A DNA stretch of 64,000 nucleotides from Monocercomonoides exilis (GCA_001643675.2 LSRY02000017.1:372001-436000); one strand, 5' to 3'; shown: positions 38,381 through 51,291, numbered from the stretch's first letter. The notes: generated by a model not told the origin, from the sequence alone. A program made the numbers and translations.

Positions 38381-38607
38381 AAAAGACATACCTTTTTCAC
38401 TTTTTTTTGTGGAAAAGAATTTTTTTGATCAAGTTTTATAAATATTTACTAAAACAAACGAATAAAACTTCAAAAAAAATTGCAAATTCATAATTGGAAA
38501 AAACAAAACATTGAAAAGAAAAAATTAAAAATAAGAACAGAAAAGAAGAAAACAAAATTATTGAAACCAATTTATTATTAAGAGTTATTTTTCTTTTTAT
38601 TTTTTCT

Positions 38608-41600
38608 TCACCTTTGCACAGCCAACAAATCTCCATTCCTTTTATTCTTTTCATCAACTTCATCAAACGTTAAACAAAATCGTGGAACATTGGATAAATC
38701 CGATTTCAACAATGGAACTGATGTCGATGTCTGTGGAAGATAAGGACAGATACCATGTGCCACAATCGAGTATTCCCTCACTGGCTTCATTTTCCTCCTC
38801 CAAGACTCCTCCCTCACCCTCCTCAGCTCAACATTTGTTCCTCTTCAAACACTCACCTTCAGCGCAGCTGATGCAAAAATCATTGATAACAATTGACATT
38901 TTCTAATTTCATTAAAATTTCTTCCATTCATTAATTTTTTAAATTTTCCATATCATCGAAAAATCTTTGTGCCTTCATTGCTTTTTCAACAAGAGCATAT
39001 ATCATCACTAATTATTCGAGAAGTTTAACTAAGTTCCGAAAAAAATCTAACTTTGCCATTTTCCATTTGATTTGGCTTCTTCATCAAATGAAAATAAAGC
39101 TCGTTGCTTAAGGAATCATCTATTTCTTCTCTTCAAATAGCATTTCTTCAATCAAATCAGAAAGATTTTCAAAAACATTTATTTCCTCAACTTTCCGATT
39201 TCAACTTTTTCGTATCCAATTAGAGCAAGTGTCTCATATAATTTCTCTTCAAATATGTCTTTTCCTCTCAATTCCTTTTCTTCCTCGCTTCATTTGCAAC
39301 AATTCGCCTTGGTTTCGCTGCTGTGAAATCTTCCGAAGGCTATTTAGGAGCCCATCCATTTCATAAAACAATAGCTTCAATGTTCTTTCTGTTTTCACTG
39401 CAAATGCTTCAGCTTCCAAATAAAAATGGCAAAATCTTCCTCCTTTTCTGATTGTACTCCATCAGATACGCTTTTCTTGGATCAACGAAACACTGTCTTC
39501 TTTATCACATAATTTCTGCTGATATTCTGTGTTAGAATAAATAATTATCTGTGCTTCTGAATAGAAATGAAAGATGAGGCCTGACGATGAATTCGAGGGG
39601 AGTTGAATGAAAGAAAAGAAGAAGAAGAAGTTAAGGCAGGAAGTGATAGCGGAAGTGGGGTTGGAATAGCTGAATTAGAAGAAGAAAGAAGTTTTGCTTG
39701 GAATTGCAGTGAAGGAGATTAAGATGTTCTGAGAGAAGGAGAAGATAGTTGTTGGATGTTCATAAACAAGGACGAATTGACAAGTGATGAAGTACAATGA
39801 GAAAGAGGATGAAGAGCAATGTTTGGACTTGCAGCAAGATCAGCAGCTGAATTAAAAGGCGCTACCAAATTGAGTGAAGGATATTCTTCATCGAATCCGC
39901 CGCAGTTGAATTCTGCAAAGCGGAGAAAGATACCAATTTTGAGAATGAAAGCGCATCTCTTCTTCCAGGCACGTTGTTCTAGCTGAATGTTCTTATCCCT
40001 TTCTCCTTCTGAAACAGTTGCGGTTATCTTTTCCCTTCTCCTTTCCTTCCCTTTCTGTGTGTCACTTATGCTTCCTCTTTGCAGTTCCGCACGTCTTTGC
40101 TTAAGAACGATCTTCAGCGCACTCATTAGATCCAGTCTTGTTCTCGTCTGCCTCGCGTCGACTGCTGCACACACAGGCAATTTTCGCATCTTCCACACAA
40201 ATTGCCTGTTTTTTTTCGCTTTTGATACGCACATAACGGCGGGGCACATCCAATTCATCGCTCAAATCTTCAAAGACAGAATAAGCTTAATCATTCAGCG
40301 TGCAGTCCAATTTCCGCTCTCTTGTCAAAGATGGCGTTTGGCTTTCTTTCGCCTCTTGTTGGGCCTCGCTGGACATTTTGTTCTCTTTCTGGTTGGTCGG
40401 CGTGCCTGTCTCAAGATGTGGTTATAATACTCCTTGGATACTGCTAAACAGATTTTTGTCTCTTTCCTTTATCTTCTTCGCCATTTTCTCCATTTTTCTT
40501 CGCTCTTGCTCTTCTTTCTCCTTTTTCTTCTTCTGCATCTCCTGCAGTTTCATCAGCCGAAGCAGTTTTTCTCTCTGATCATCTGATTCCAATGAATTAA
40601 ACGTGATTTTCGCCTCTTCATCGTCCACTTTCCCTTTCTCATTCTGAAACTCATCTTGCATCACTCTTGTCACTTCTTTGTTCAAATCTTTCATCCCCAT
40701 CACACCCAACGTCGCCCCTCCTCCTCCTCCTCCAATTCCTCCTCCACCTCCACCTCCTCCAACGGTATGTGACAGCTGCGTTGTTGGTGCACAAACAGCT
40801 CCTCTCACCATTTCCATCTCTTGGCTGTACACAATCAACGCTCTCCCTCCAACTCCTCTCCATCCTCCGTCCATTCGCTTCCCTCGCGTAAAGTGTATCG
40901 TTCCAAAGGCGCCTCGTCCTGAAGTATATTGCTTAGGCTGTGGAGAAGGTGATGGTGTTGGAGAGGTATTTGCTGTTGTGTTCTGTTGTTGTGGTTGTTG
41001 CTGCTGTTTCTGCTGAGCTTGCGATGAAAGAGGCTCTGGCTTTGGCTCATCTGAATGCGTTTCGTCTTTTTTGCCGTTTTGAATTGACACTTTCGCTTTT
41101 GCATTCTTTTCTGCTTCTGTTTGATAGTCTTTCTTTTGAAGTCTTTCAACACTTTCCTGAGCTTCATTGTTTTCATTTCCTTTCTTTTTCATCGAAGCAC
41201 TTTGTTTTGTTTCAGTATCATTTGCATCATCATCATATGCTCCTTCCTTTTCACTCGCATCGCTCTCCAAACTATCAGTTGATTCGTCATCTGATAGAAT
41301 TCCCCCAACATTCACCACATTCTCATAGCTCATCAGCTTCAGAATACTCTCATCGTCTGCATTGTCCTCTTCATACAGCCATCCATCCCCTGAGCTTATT
41401 CCCCACCAGTCGTCGTTGTCAAACTCTTCTTCTCTTCTTCGGAACGCTGTCAGAATCTCCCGCAGCTTCTTCTCTCGAATGTCGTCTTCTTCGTCTTCGT
41501 TTATTCCAGTCAAGTTGCAAGCTTCTGTTTTCTTCTTATTCTTCATTTTGTTATAATTATTTTTGGATTTTGATAAATGTTTTATTTTCTTTTCTTTTGA

Positions 41601-43975
41601 AACAACTGATTTGGGTTTGTTCATTGAATCCTCCAAAATCACTTCTTCGTTTTCGTCGTTGTTCGAGTCATCATCATCTTCTTCTTCCTCATCTTTCGTG
41701 CTATCTTCATCGCCTTCAACTTCTTCTTTGTTTCCATTTTCATTCAAAGAATTAATCACTTCTTTCTCTTCTTTTCCGTCTTCTTTGCCATCCCCCTCAC
41801 TTTTTGTAGCATTCACACTCATTCCTGGTCTTTTTATCGATTCATCAATCGGCGTCGGAGAAAGCAGAAGGTTTGGTCTGACCTTCAAAAGCACTTCATT
41901 CACAACAGAATCTCGTTGAAGCTCAAGCGCCTGGTAATACCTTCGCATCAGCCTCTGTTTCTCTCTCTGCTTGTGACACTTCTCTCTTCGCTCTTCTTCA
42001 TCACTGATGATGGAGCTGTCGGAAAGGAATTCACTTTCTTCATTTTTTTATGTTTTCTTCAGAGAATTTCTTCTAATCAATGATATACTCTCGTTTTCTT
42101 CTGCTTTTGCTTTATATTCATTTTCATTGAAGCTATTATCCCTATCACTTGCATGCTTTAATTCCTTCCTCAACTTTATTTTTTCTCTTTTTCTTCTCTC
42201 CTCTCTCCTCTCGTTCCTTGCTTCTCTCTTTCGCTCTCTCTCTTTCTCTCTTCCTCTTCTCCAGATTCTCTGCATATCGCTCCATCATCCGAAACTCTGC
42301 AAACAGCTGTATTGCATCAAATACATCGGGAGGGAGAACAAAATATTGTCTTTTCCTTCTTCCTCTGAGCTGTTGCTTCATCCTCTTTATCTGCTGCTCT
42401 TCGCTTGTCAGAAATCTGTTTCTGGAAGAGCAAAGCAACGAGGAGGAAGAAGTAGATTAAGAAGAGCACGGTGGACATGAAGCAGAAGCAACTTGTGCAC
42501 AGCGGTTGAGATAGCTCCGGTGGAGTAGACAGTGCATTGTTCTTATGCGGCTCATCATGGCAATCTCAGAACGATGAGGTGGTTTGGGATGGAGAGAGAG
42601 GTCAGTTACTGCTGGAGAAGATGAGGAAGATGAAGGAGAGGGAGAAGAAGATGATTGAGGAAGAGAAAGAAAAGATTCATTGGGTAATGAAGAAGGAGAT
42701 GTGCCTGTGCCTGTGCCAATGCCAGCAATTGAATGAGTCAAAAATGTTTGTGTTGAATTCTGATTGCTTTTTCTTTGTCTTTGTCTTCGAGGCACATAAG
42801 ATGGATTCAGATCGCATCTGACTGAAAAACGGACAATTCTCTGCTCGAAATGAGGCTGTTTGCAAGCGAACCGAATCTTCTTCGCAGAATGCCATCTCCG
42901 TTGTTCAGCACTTGCTCAAAGAGGAAATCGTCAATGAGATTGGTTGCATAGCCAGGAAAGCCAAATGTGTTGATTGTGTTAAAGGATGAGTAGTTTTCGA
43001 GTGTCAATGGATTGACTCCACATTCATCGACTGCCTCGTCTGTGTCAAGATGCTCTACCCAATCGCCTAACAGTCTAAAACCAGGAAATTTCTCTCGTTT
43101 CTCTTTCTCTTTTCCTTTCCCTCTTTCTCTCTCTTTGAGTTTTTCCTTCCACTTCTCCTTCTCTCTCTCCCTCATTGCTGTTATTCGTGTTATTCCTCTC
43201 ACAGCATTTTCTCTTTTTCCCTTTCCATCTTTCCCACCATTCCCATTCTCATACATTCCAGTGAAAATAGCCATCATCCTCTGCTCTTTGTTCGACATCT
43301 GTTTGTTTTTCTGCCCCCATCTCAGTCTGTTCTGTCTCAATTGAAGTTTTCTTGCGCGAATGTTTGAAAATTCGTTGTCTTCATCAAAAAGAGGCAGCGG
43401 AGGAGGAGGAAAATCAGGTGAAGTTGAATGAGAAAGAAGCTATTGAGTGAGAAAAGAATGAAGGAGAGAAGGGATGTGTGAGAGAGAAGAGAGAGAAGGG
43501 AAAGAAGGGAAAGAAGGAGAAAGTGAAGAAAGGGAAGACGATAAAGAAGAAGTGGAGATGGAAGGAGTTGATAAAGAACGAATAACAGAAGAGAAAGAAG
43601 AAGGTTTGAGGGATGTTTTGAAGCTAAGTTGTGGTTGTTGATTAAGATGCTGATGTTGATGACGAGAACGAGAAATGAAAAAGAACATGAATAAGAAAAA
43701 TTAAAAGAAGAAGAAGTGCACGATGTGTTAAATGAGTAAATGTACGTTGGACACAGATGATGAATAGAGGTAGAAGAAGGAGAAAAGAGTTGAGTGGCGA
43801 AATGGAAATTGAAAGAAGATGAAAGATGAGAAAGAGGAGAATATTGAAGAGCTAATGAAGAAGGAACAAGGGAAGATCTGTTGGTTGAGAGAAGGCGGTG
43901 AATGAAAGGTGTATTGAATGAAAGAAAAGGATTAGGAGGAAGAAAAGGATGAGGTGGAGAAAGAGAAAAAAACAA
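38608..43975 (-). pseudogene. Decayed coding-like block in left part of element C
   Basis: Minus-strand protein-like text covers most of this stretch. Pieces in order of reading: a Ser/Leu-rich start below 43975; NLIDDFLFEQVLNNGDGIL (about 42960); SEIAMMSRIRTMHCLLHRSY and SSRNRFLTSEEQQIKRMKQQ (42.4-42.6 kb, one frame with a stop between); YFVLPPDVFDAIQLFAEFRM; an RE/K-rich helix; then the intact 508-residue frame 40422-41948 and a continuation in the same frame to about 39970 broken by TAA, TAA, TAA, TGA, TAA. Shifts occur in low-complexity purine runs. No family was recognised. Inferred: a large captured gene in decay, pointing outward from the inverted repeat. Confidence 0.5.
40422..41948 (-). 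CDS. Longest intact frame of the left cargo: acidic, Gly-rich 508-residue protein
   Basis: ATG 41948 to TAA 40422. The open frame extends upstream of the ATG for about 32 codons. Features: an N-terminal helix (YYQALELQRDSVVNEVLLKV), long acidic D/E tracts, a segment WWGISSGDGWLYEEDN, a Q-run, an RG-containing stretch (SGRGAFGTIHFTRGKRMDGG), poly-Gly, and a charged C-terminal coiled coil. No family was recognised. It sits within a larger broken frame, so it may not be a functional protein. Confidence 0.4.
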   Translation of the reverse strand: MRRYYQALELQRDSVVNEVLLKVRPNLLLSPTPIDESIKRPGMSVNATKSEGDGKEDGKEEKEVINSLNENGNKEEVEGDEDSTKDEEEEDDDDSNNDENEEVILEDSMNKPKSVVSKEKKIKHLSKSKNNYNKMKNKKKTEACNLTGINEDEEDDIREKKLREILTAFRRREEEFDNDDWWGISSGDGWLYEEDNADDESILKLMSYENVVNVGGILSDDESTDSLESDASEKEGAYDDDANDTETKQSASMKKKGNENNEAQESVERLQKKDYQTEAEKNAKAKVSIQNGKKDETHSDEPKPEPLSSQAQQKQQQQPQQQNTTANTSPTPSPSPQPKQYTSGRGAFGTIHFTRGKRMDGGWRGVGGRALIVYSQEMEMVRGAVCAPTTQLSHTVGGGGGGGGIGGGGGGATLGVMGMKDLNKEVTRVMQDEFQNEKGKVDDEEAKITFNSLESDDQREKLLRLMKLQEMQKKKKEKEEQERRKMEKMAKKIKERDKNLFSSIQGVL

Positions 43976-44228
43976 GAAGAAATTGTATGATATGTTATTG
44001 ATATATATGATAAAGAAGAAAAAGAAGATGATGAATAAATGGCATGAGATGATTAATTGTTGGAAATAAAGAAGATGAGTGTCAATTCACATCAACTGAG
44101 AAATTCAATAAAATTCTCTTCTTCAGGATTTTGTTTTTTTCTGGCAAATAATAGCCTCTGAATCCTTTTCACTTTCAGCTCAATCCTCTTTCTCTCTCTC
44201 AAACTAAAAATACAAAGCATGCGTCAAT

Positions 44229-45486
44229 CTCTTTTTGATTTCATCTTTCAAGCTTTCAATTCCCCTTCTTTCACAAAAAATCATCTTTTCTCAAAAACTA
44301 TTCTTCGCCAAAGCCCAATTCCAGGCATCTTCGAAATTTCTTGAATTTCATTTGTTCGTCTTTATTTGTTCTTCCCCACTTTTCTTCTTCTTCTTCAAAG
44401 CCATATAATCCTTCGCTTTTTCAACATCCTGAATGAAAAAATAATAATCACTTCAAAAAATATTCAACAAACCTTCTAAACATTTTTATATGGAATTTTC
44501 TGTTTTATATTCCATTGCACACTGTTTCCCTCCAATAAAAATTCTTTATTCCTTCCATTTTCAAATATTTCTTTTCTGATTTTCTAATCGTCCTTTCCGG
44601 AAGTCATTTTCCCATCAAATGCATCGATTTCCCTCTCTTCTGAAAAATGTGAAACTTATGTATTTTCTTCAATTTCATCTTTCTCATTGAAAAATATCCT
44701 TGTTTCTCGTCTGAAAATATCATTCCAAATTCCTTCCCAATCCCTTCACCCTGGGCACTTTCCATATGAATTCGCTCTCCCAACTTTATGGTCACCCTGC
44801 ACAACGAGATATCCCGCCTTCATTCATTTTCATTCATTTCTGCCTCCTGCCCTGAAAGAAAGAATAAAAACGGTCAATAAAAAATAATCATATATAGAAA
44901 TAATAAATAAATACCAAACTTCCTTCTCTGCCTTTTATTAGCAATTATTCTTTGGCATATCAATCATATAAATATTTTCATTAAAAACAAAAGAAAGAAC
45001 ACCTATTGATTGTCTATGAAAAGATTTGTTTAAAAACATGTGTTTTCCTCATATGATAACAAATAACAAACCTCGATGCAACGTCAATGTGAGAAAAATT
45101 GTTGAAAGAACATTTTGAAATAAAGTTATGGAATTTTTTCTCATTGAAAAAAGTTCTAAACACACATTTTTTTTAATCATTTTTAATGAATATTGTTGTT
45201 TTAATAATTATGAAGCGTATGAACACTAATAGAATATAAGCATTTTCTCGTTCTTGAAAGAACAAAAAAGCGAAAAATTTTCATAGATTTTTGATCTGAA
45301 AATTTGAGATACATTTTTCGAAAAAGAGGTCACACCTTGGTACCCCTTTTTTTGACATATTTCACACACAGTCATTCTAACAAATCGATTCATGCGAAAA
45401 AAATGCCACCCAAGGTGTGACCCTCGTGGGATACCTTAAAAATATTTTTTCCTTATGATCAGATCCATAATTATTTGAATATGCAT
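44229..45486 (-). repeat. Left arm of the 1,258-bp inverted repeat
   Basis: Near-identical reverse complement of 51292-52549: blocks compared base by base were identical, with a few differences at the inner end. Both arms are 1,258 bp, separated by 5,805 bp that contain the protease-DDE gene. Each arm has an internal imperfect 26-bp stem (45328-45353 with 45397-45422), starting GGTCACACCTTGG. Beyond the outer end, similarity to the right side continues in diverged form for roughly 200 bp, so this is an inverted duplication whose near-identity stops abruptly, not clearly a transposon terminus. Confidence 0.9.
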
Positions 45487-46301
45487 AAAATTGTCTGACT
45501 TTTGTGTTGTGAGACGATTATTCTCCATTTGTTATTTGCACAAAATTTTAACATTCTGACATTATTTTGTGTAGTATTTTGTTGTTTAGTCGTTTTTATG
45601 GATGAAATTTTTATATTTGTGATGTTGAAAGTTTTTGAAATGAATTTCTTTTTCTTTTTTAAGAATCTTCAAATTCAAAAAATAATAAATATAAAAAATA
45701 AAGAATAAATGATCTTAAGTAGTTTCCCAAAAGTTTAATAATTGAATAAAAAATGTTTCATCATTATTGTTCAAATAAAATTATTTCCGCATTTAATTTT
45801 GAACGAATAAATCGAAAAAATATATAATTTCTTCAAGGTTGTATTTGTAAAAAAATATTTTAATCTGTAATTCAAAATATTTTAATTAGTCATCCATTCA
45901 TATATTAACAATTTTGTCCATTTAGTAAAAATAAAAAAATCAAAATGTTTTACTAAACTTTCATCTCTGATTAAATTTTTTTTTGAAAAAACATATTTTA
46001 TGCTGAAATAAAACAACTCAATATTTATTTTAAAAAAGAAAAGAAAATCAGTTTGACATTTAATATTGTTGATTATCAAATTTTTGTATTTATTTATTTA
46101 TTTATTTATTTTTTATGATTTTATGATTTCATTAATGAGCTTTTTGGATTGCTATGTGTCTTTTGAGAAAATTAAATTGTGAGAAAGAAAAAAAGAATTT
46201 CAATAAATAAAAATAATAATAAAAAAACAGTGAATGACTTCGGAATTTTTATGATTTTTTCATACTGAAAATACCATTATAAATTAAATATTTCTCAAAA
46301 A
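45487..46301. other. AT-rich spacer upstream of the fusion gene
   Basis: This probably holds the promoter of the protease-DDE gene. It includes a (TTTA)n tract at about 46087-46110. No gene was seen. Confidence 0.4.
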
Positions 46302-48826
46302 ATGTCTTTTTTGAAACCTCAATCAACTCTTAATTCTAGATCGAAAATTCTTTGGAAAGAAATTGAACGCATCGGTGGAGATGATATTGATTCATTGCTT
46401 GTCTATCTATTTTACAACTACAGGCAATCATCTTCAGTAATTAACGATTTGTTGAAGTCAATAAACGGTTTGATTATTTTTTAGTTAAGTTTTATATTGT
46501 AAAATTTATGGACTGTCATTGTTGTCATTTTCTTATTTATTTGCTAATTATTTTTATTTATAAACAGAATATCATATAAAGCTGCTGGAAGACCTGTCTG
46601 TGGTGTACAACAACGCTCCGTTGCACACTCAGACAACAATGCTGCAAGCGCTTTCCCGCAACACATCATTGTCCGATTTACTGGACTACGGATATGATGT
46701 CACAGAGGGAAAATTTATTTACGCGAAGCAAACACTGAAGAAAAACCAAGGATTTATTATTCCGCCTCAAAAACCTCATCTTCCGTCTTGCAAAAGTGGT
46801 TTGTATTTATTTAAATTATTTTAAATAATGTTCTCTTTTTTCCTAAGGCTTAAATGAACAGGATTGGGAAAAGGGCAACAACTGGATGTTGGCCCATTCA
46901 ACTGAAGCTTCAACTTCGCTTCAGTCAGCAAAAAAAAAGCAGCGAGCTGAGCCAGATTACTCAAGATTTATTGACGAAGCAGCGTGGGATGAAGAAATAA
47001 TTACGGAAAATTCTTCTTCAAATAAAAAACAATCTTCTTCTTCTTCAACATCATCTCAACAAAATAAAAAATCGAATCCCATTTCAGAAAATAATTCTCC
47101 ATCTTCAAATTCAACTTCTTCTCAAGCTGTTGATGCTCCAATCAGTACTCCAATTAGGAGAGAAAGGGGTTCAACAAAAATAAAAACAAATAAATCACAG
47201 CATAAACGTCATTCATCTCCTTCACCAATTCCAATTCACAAACTTTTCAAAACAAAAAAATCAACATATTCCTCTTCTTCCTCTTCTTCCTCTTCTTCCT
47301 CTTCTTCCTCTTCTTCCTCTTCTTCCTCTTCTTCCTCTTCTTCCTCTTCTTCCTCATCCTCCTCATCCTCCTCATCCCCCTCATCCCCCTCATCCTCCTC
47401 ATCCTCCTCATCTTCCAAAAAGCAACAAGAAGAATCAAAAAATTCTTCTCACATCGAAAAATCTTCAACATCCTTTCGCAACGATGATGTGTGGGTGAGT
47501 GATCAATTAGTCGAATATGCCACTTCACCCACTCTTATTCCTCCTCAAGCATTCCAAAATCTTCTTTCGTTATTTTCAAAAGAAATCAACACTTCATCTT
47601 CTCAACATAATACACAAACAGATGATAGTGATTTATCGCTTTGTGATAATTTTGCACAAACCATGTCAAACAGCAATGCAATGGATGTTCTTCCTGCAAT
47701 TCAATCTCCTTTCATCTCTCTGTCTTCTTCTCATTCTTATGATTCTTCAAAAACATTATCAAAACTGTCAAAAGGATTACCGAATTTGGGAAACACCTGC
47801 TATTTTGCTTCTCTTCTTCAATGCTTCTCTTCTGTAATGTCACAAAAACCATCTTTATTCAAAAAACGATCAACAACAAAGAGCATATCTTCTCGTGTTT
47901 TAAGTGTATGCAATCAACTATCCAAAGATGGAAATGAAATTCGTTCGTGGGTCCCATCGCTTATTAATAAATGGGAAAAATATTGCAACTATGGCTGCAG
48001 GCAGCAACAGAATGTGATAGAAGCATTTGAAAATCTTCATCAACTTCTTCAAATTAATAAGATATTAGAAAAGGATACCTTCAATCCTGTGCTCATTACT
48101 CATTTCAAATGTCAAAAATGTCAAAAAGTTTCTAATCATTTCAATGAAGCCTGCAGTAATGTTATCATTAATTCATCATCTCCTCATAAAGGTCTATCTT
48201 CTATCTTTTCAACTGAGATATTGAACGGAAAAAATGCTGTCTATTGCAACGATTGCAAAGAGAAATGCTGTGCTGCGAGATGGGAGGAAATGGCTGCATT
48301 TCCAGACGTGCTGGCCCTCTGTCACGAATGCACTGATTCTGCTAGCTCTGCTCCTTCGCGAACTCTTCTGATTGAAACAGATCGTGTTTACAAGCGAACA
48401 TTTATCAAAGGGTTTTTAACAGAAAGTATTCAACATCTCCAAAAGAACAATAATGAAATCATCATATATCATCTTGTTGGGCAAATTCTTTTTCAGCGTC
48501 TGGATCAACAAAATGGGCATTACATTGCAGTTGTGAAAAGGAAGGCAGGAAGAGAGGCACTGTGGAATATTTGCAACGATTCTGATGTACTTGAATTGGA
48601 CAAAGAAAACTGGACAAAGGAATGGAAGGATCTTTATGCTCAAGGTTTCACTCCTTCGCTCTCATTCTATATCAAAGAAAAAACCAAACCAACTTTTTCA
48701 TCAATTCAATTTGGTGGTTCTTTTTCTTCTTCTTCAGAAACATTAGATTTAAACTATTTAAATAACACATCATCATCAACAACAACAACATCGTCGTCTT
48801 CGTCATCATCATCATCATCATCATCA

Positions 48827-48862
<36 letters not shown>

Positions 48863-50236
48863 TCGTCTCCATTCATCACTCCACCTCATCGTTCAACTTT
48901 CATTCCTCCACTTTCTTCGTCAATTTCAACAAGATATGGATTGGAAGCTTTGAAAGATAAAAGAAAGAAAACGGGCATCTTTTCTCCCAATGAAAAGAGA
49001 TTAATCTTCAAGCCCAAGACGAAATTATGGAGTGAGTTCACAGAAGAAACAAACATCAAAGTTTCTCTGTCACATTTCTACAAACTCACTACTAACTTCT
49101 CGAAAGCGAAAAGGCGCACAGATCTCTGTGGCATGTGTGAGAAACTCAACTATCTGGAAAACAAATTAAAGTCATCTCAAAACAAAAATGGACTTTCTTC
49201 TGCTGAGTTTCATACACTAAAATTACTTCGTCAACATCGACTTGTTGCAGAAATGCAACGAAAACATTATCAATCAACTGTCGACAATCTGAAAGAGGGA
49301 GAAGCAGTCTTCGTCTTCGACTTCAAAGAGAAATGGAAACTCCCTATCGGAAAGAACCAACTTCAACAGGAATTCTTTAATTACCAACAAGTCTCTCAAT
49401 TCACAATCATTTCTCTTCAAAAAATAAATAATCAACAAATTAAAAGAACTTTCAACTTCTTCTCCGACTGCCTTTCAAATGATCACAGATTTGTTATTGA
49501 GTGTCTGGAATCTGTGATCAAAAGACACTTCTTCTCAGACACTCATACTTTTAAGTTCTTCTGCGATTCTGGTCCACACAACCGAAATCGCTTCCTTCTT
49601 CACTTCATCCTATCCAAACAATCAAAACTTTTGAAAAAGAAAAACACTCAACTCAACTTCTTCGCTGAGCACCATGGAAAAAATATTTGCGATAGTGAAT
49701 TTGGTGCACTTGTGAACACAATCAACAACAACATATCAACTGAACACATCACCACACTTCATGACTTAATCAACTTCTTCGACAACAATATGAATGTTTC
49801 AACATCTGCTTCTTCGACATCACAACAAGACATTTTTGAATCATCCTCAACCAATTCTTCTCCATCAACATCAACTGTCAATAACTCTGTGCATGAGAGG
49901 TACTTTGAAGAGTATGTACCATCTCAGCAAATTTCATGGCCATCTCTGTCAGTCCCTCACATGAAGGACTACTTGTATTTTGAGCGCAAGGGCTCATTTG
50001 TCTGTGCTTCAGCTGTTGGATATCTTCCTCAACGCTCTCTGGTTGCCCTCGAATCTTCGACAATTAAAGAAAAAGTGCAACGTTCAAGAAAGACCTTCAA
50101 CTCTGGTAACACATCATCTAACTCTTCTCTTCTTTCTCAATCTTCTCAAGATCTTCTTTCAAGGAGATTTGAGCTTCTTCTTGACTCTTCTTCTTTTAAT
50201 GAATCTCAAAATTGTATTAATGGTGTTCCCTATTAA
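46302..50236 (+). CDS. Ubiquitin-specific protease fused to DDE/RNase-H-type transposase-like domain
   Basis: Three exons (46302-46467, 46568-46798, 46848-50236; introns 100 and 49 nt) join to 1,261 residues with no internal stop. A polyserine run (TCC/TCT codons) lies at ~272-323. A complete USP domain follows: Cys box GLPNLGNTCYFASLLQC (Cys ~449), two CxxC zinc pairs (FKCQKCQK, VYCNDCKEKC), His box GHYIAVVKR (~689) and W..CNDSDV. After a second Ser run (TCG codons, ~775-806) comes TDLCGMCEKL (~891), then a D-D-(E/HG) layout: VFVFDFKEKW (~954), FFCDSGPHNRNRF (~1037), FFAEHHGKNICDSEFG (~1072). Known: this second module, a zinc motif plus D..CDSGP..HGK, is that of transposase-like proteins of large DNA elements. 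The C-terminus has an ISWPSLSVPHMKDYLYFERK segment. It lies inside element C between the inverted-repeat arms, so it probably serves that element. Confidence 0.82.
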
Positions 50237-50240
50237 GAAA

Positions 50241-50378
50241 CTAGTTGTTGTGTATGCTCAGCTGGCACTCGATCGGAAGGGTGCTGGACATGACTGTTCG
50301 TATTAGATATTGCAGCCTTCGGGCTGCTTTATCCGGACCTGGATACGACGAACAGCCTCCCAGGTACACAATAGTTAG
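50241..50378 (+). ncRNA. Candidate structured RNA downstream of the protease-DDE gene
   Basis: A distinctly GC-richer island in AT-rich DNA starts 4 bases after the stop codon. A closing helix of 14 continuous pairs, including three G-U, joins 50241-50254 (CTAGTTGTTGTGTA) with 50365-50378 (TACACAATAGTTAG). Inside are a 7-pair helix (50294-50300 CTGTTCG with 50349-50355 CGAACAG), a 6-bp hairpin with TTCG loop (50312-50327) and a small GCAC/GTGC hairpin (50265-50284). No known class was recognised: no hammerhead core, no tRNA cloverleaf. It may be a 3' UTR element, a self-cleaving RNA or an independent RNA. Confidence 0.5.
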
Positions 50379-51291
50379 AATCCGATTGTTTTCTTTTGGT
50401 TATTGTCCCAATATTGTCCCTATTTATTTCTTGGTTATTGTCCCGCTTATATATGTATTTATCGAGATTCATTAATAGAGAGTGTTGTGAAGGAATTCAT
50501 TGATCTTTGACTGAGGTTTTTGGAAGGGAGAGTTGTTGAAAGTGTGAAATGTTGGCTTATCATTGTGTCTGTCTTTTTTCAATGTTGGATTTGATCTTTT
50601 GAGTCAAAGTGAGAGAAATATCAGAAAGTGCAGAGTGGATGGAAAACAGAGGGAAAATAGACAAGTTAGTTTTTGAACTTTTTGTATAAGTTTTCTTTTT
50701 GTTAGGAATTGTCTTTGATACCATGAATTTGTTGATATAGTAATGCTTTTTATTGAATCTTTTTTGTTCAGAATTTTTGGTTATTTGATAATGATGAGTG
50801 AGAATTTCGAGAGAATGAAATTGAAAGTGAATAAGTTTGTGTTAGCTTGAATGAACAAGACGTTAATATTGTTTATTTTGTTTATCGTTTGATGTTGCGA
50901 AAAGTTTTTGAAATTGTTTTTATTTGTTTTGTTTTGTTTTTCAAGTGTTTCAGTTTTTATGTTTGTTTGTTGTTGTTTCAAAGAACCAACTCATTTATTT
51001 CGAAATATTTTTAACATTGTGCACAGCGAACTAATTTTATTATTTGAAATGTTTTTGTTAACAATAATGAACAACAATAATGTGAAAAAATCAAATCAAC
51101 TGATTTCATCAAGGATTTGAAAAAACAATGAAAAAATTTATATTGCAATTAAGAGTGAATATACAGCTAAGAATTCTTATCCATTAAAAATAAACGAAAC
51201 GAAAAATTATCATCTCATCAACGAACAGATTAAATTAAAAAATATATATATAAAACACAAAAATTTCTTAAAAAAAAAAAAAGGAAATTTC
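50379..51291. other. AT-rich spacer between fusion gene and right arm
   Basis: No protein-like frame or repeat was recognised here. Confidence 0.4.

Noticed and set aside
50312-50327. Bacterial-type intrinsic terminator (GCAGCC-TTCG-GGCTGC)
   Set aside because: The genome is eukaryotic and no T-run follows directly. The hairpin fits better as part of a larger folded RNA.
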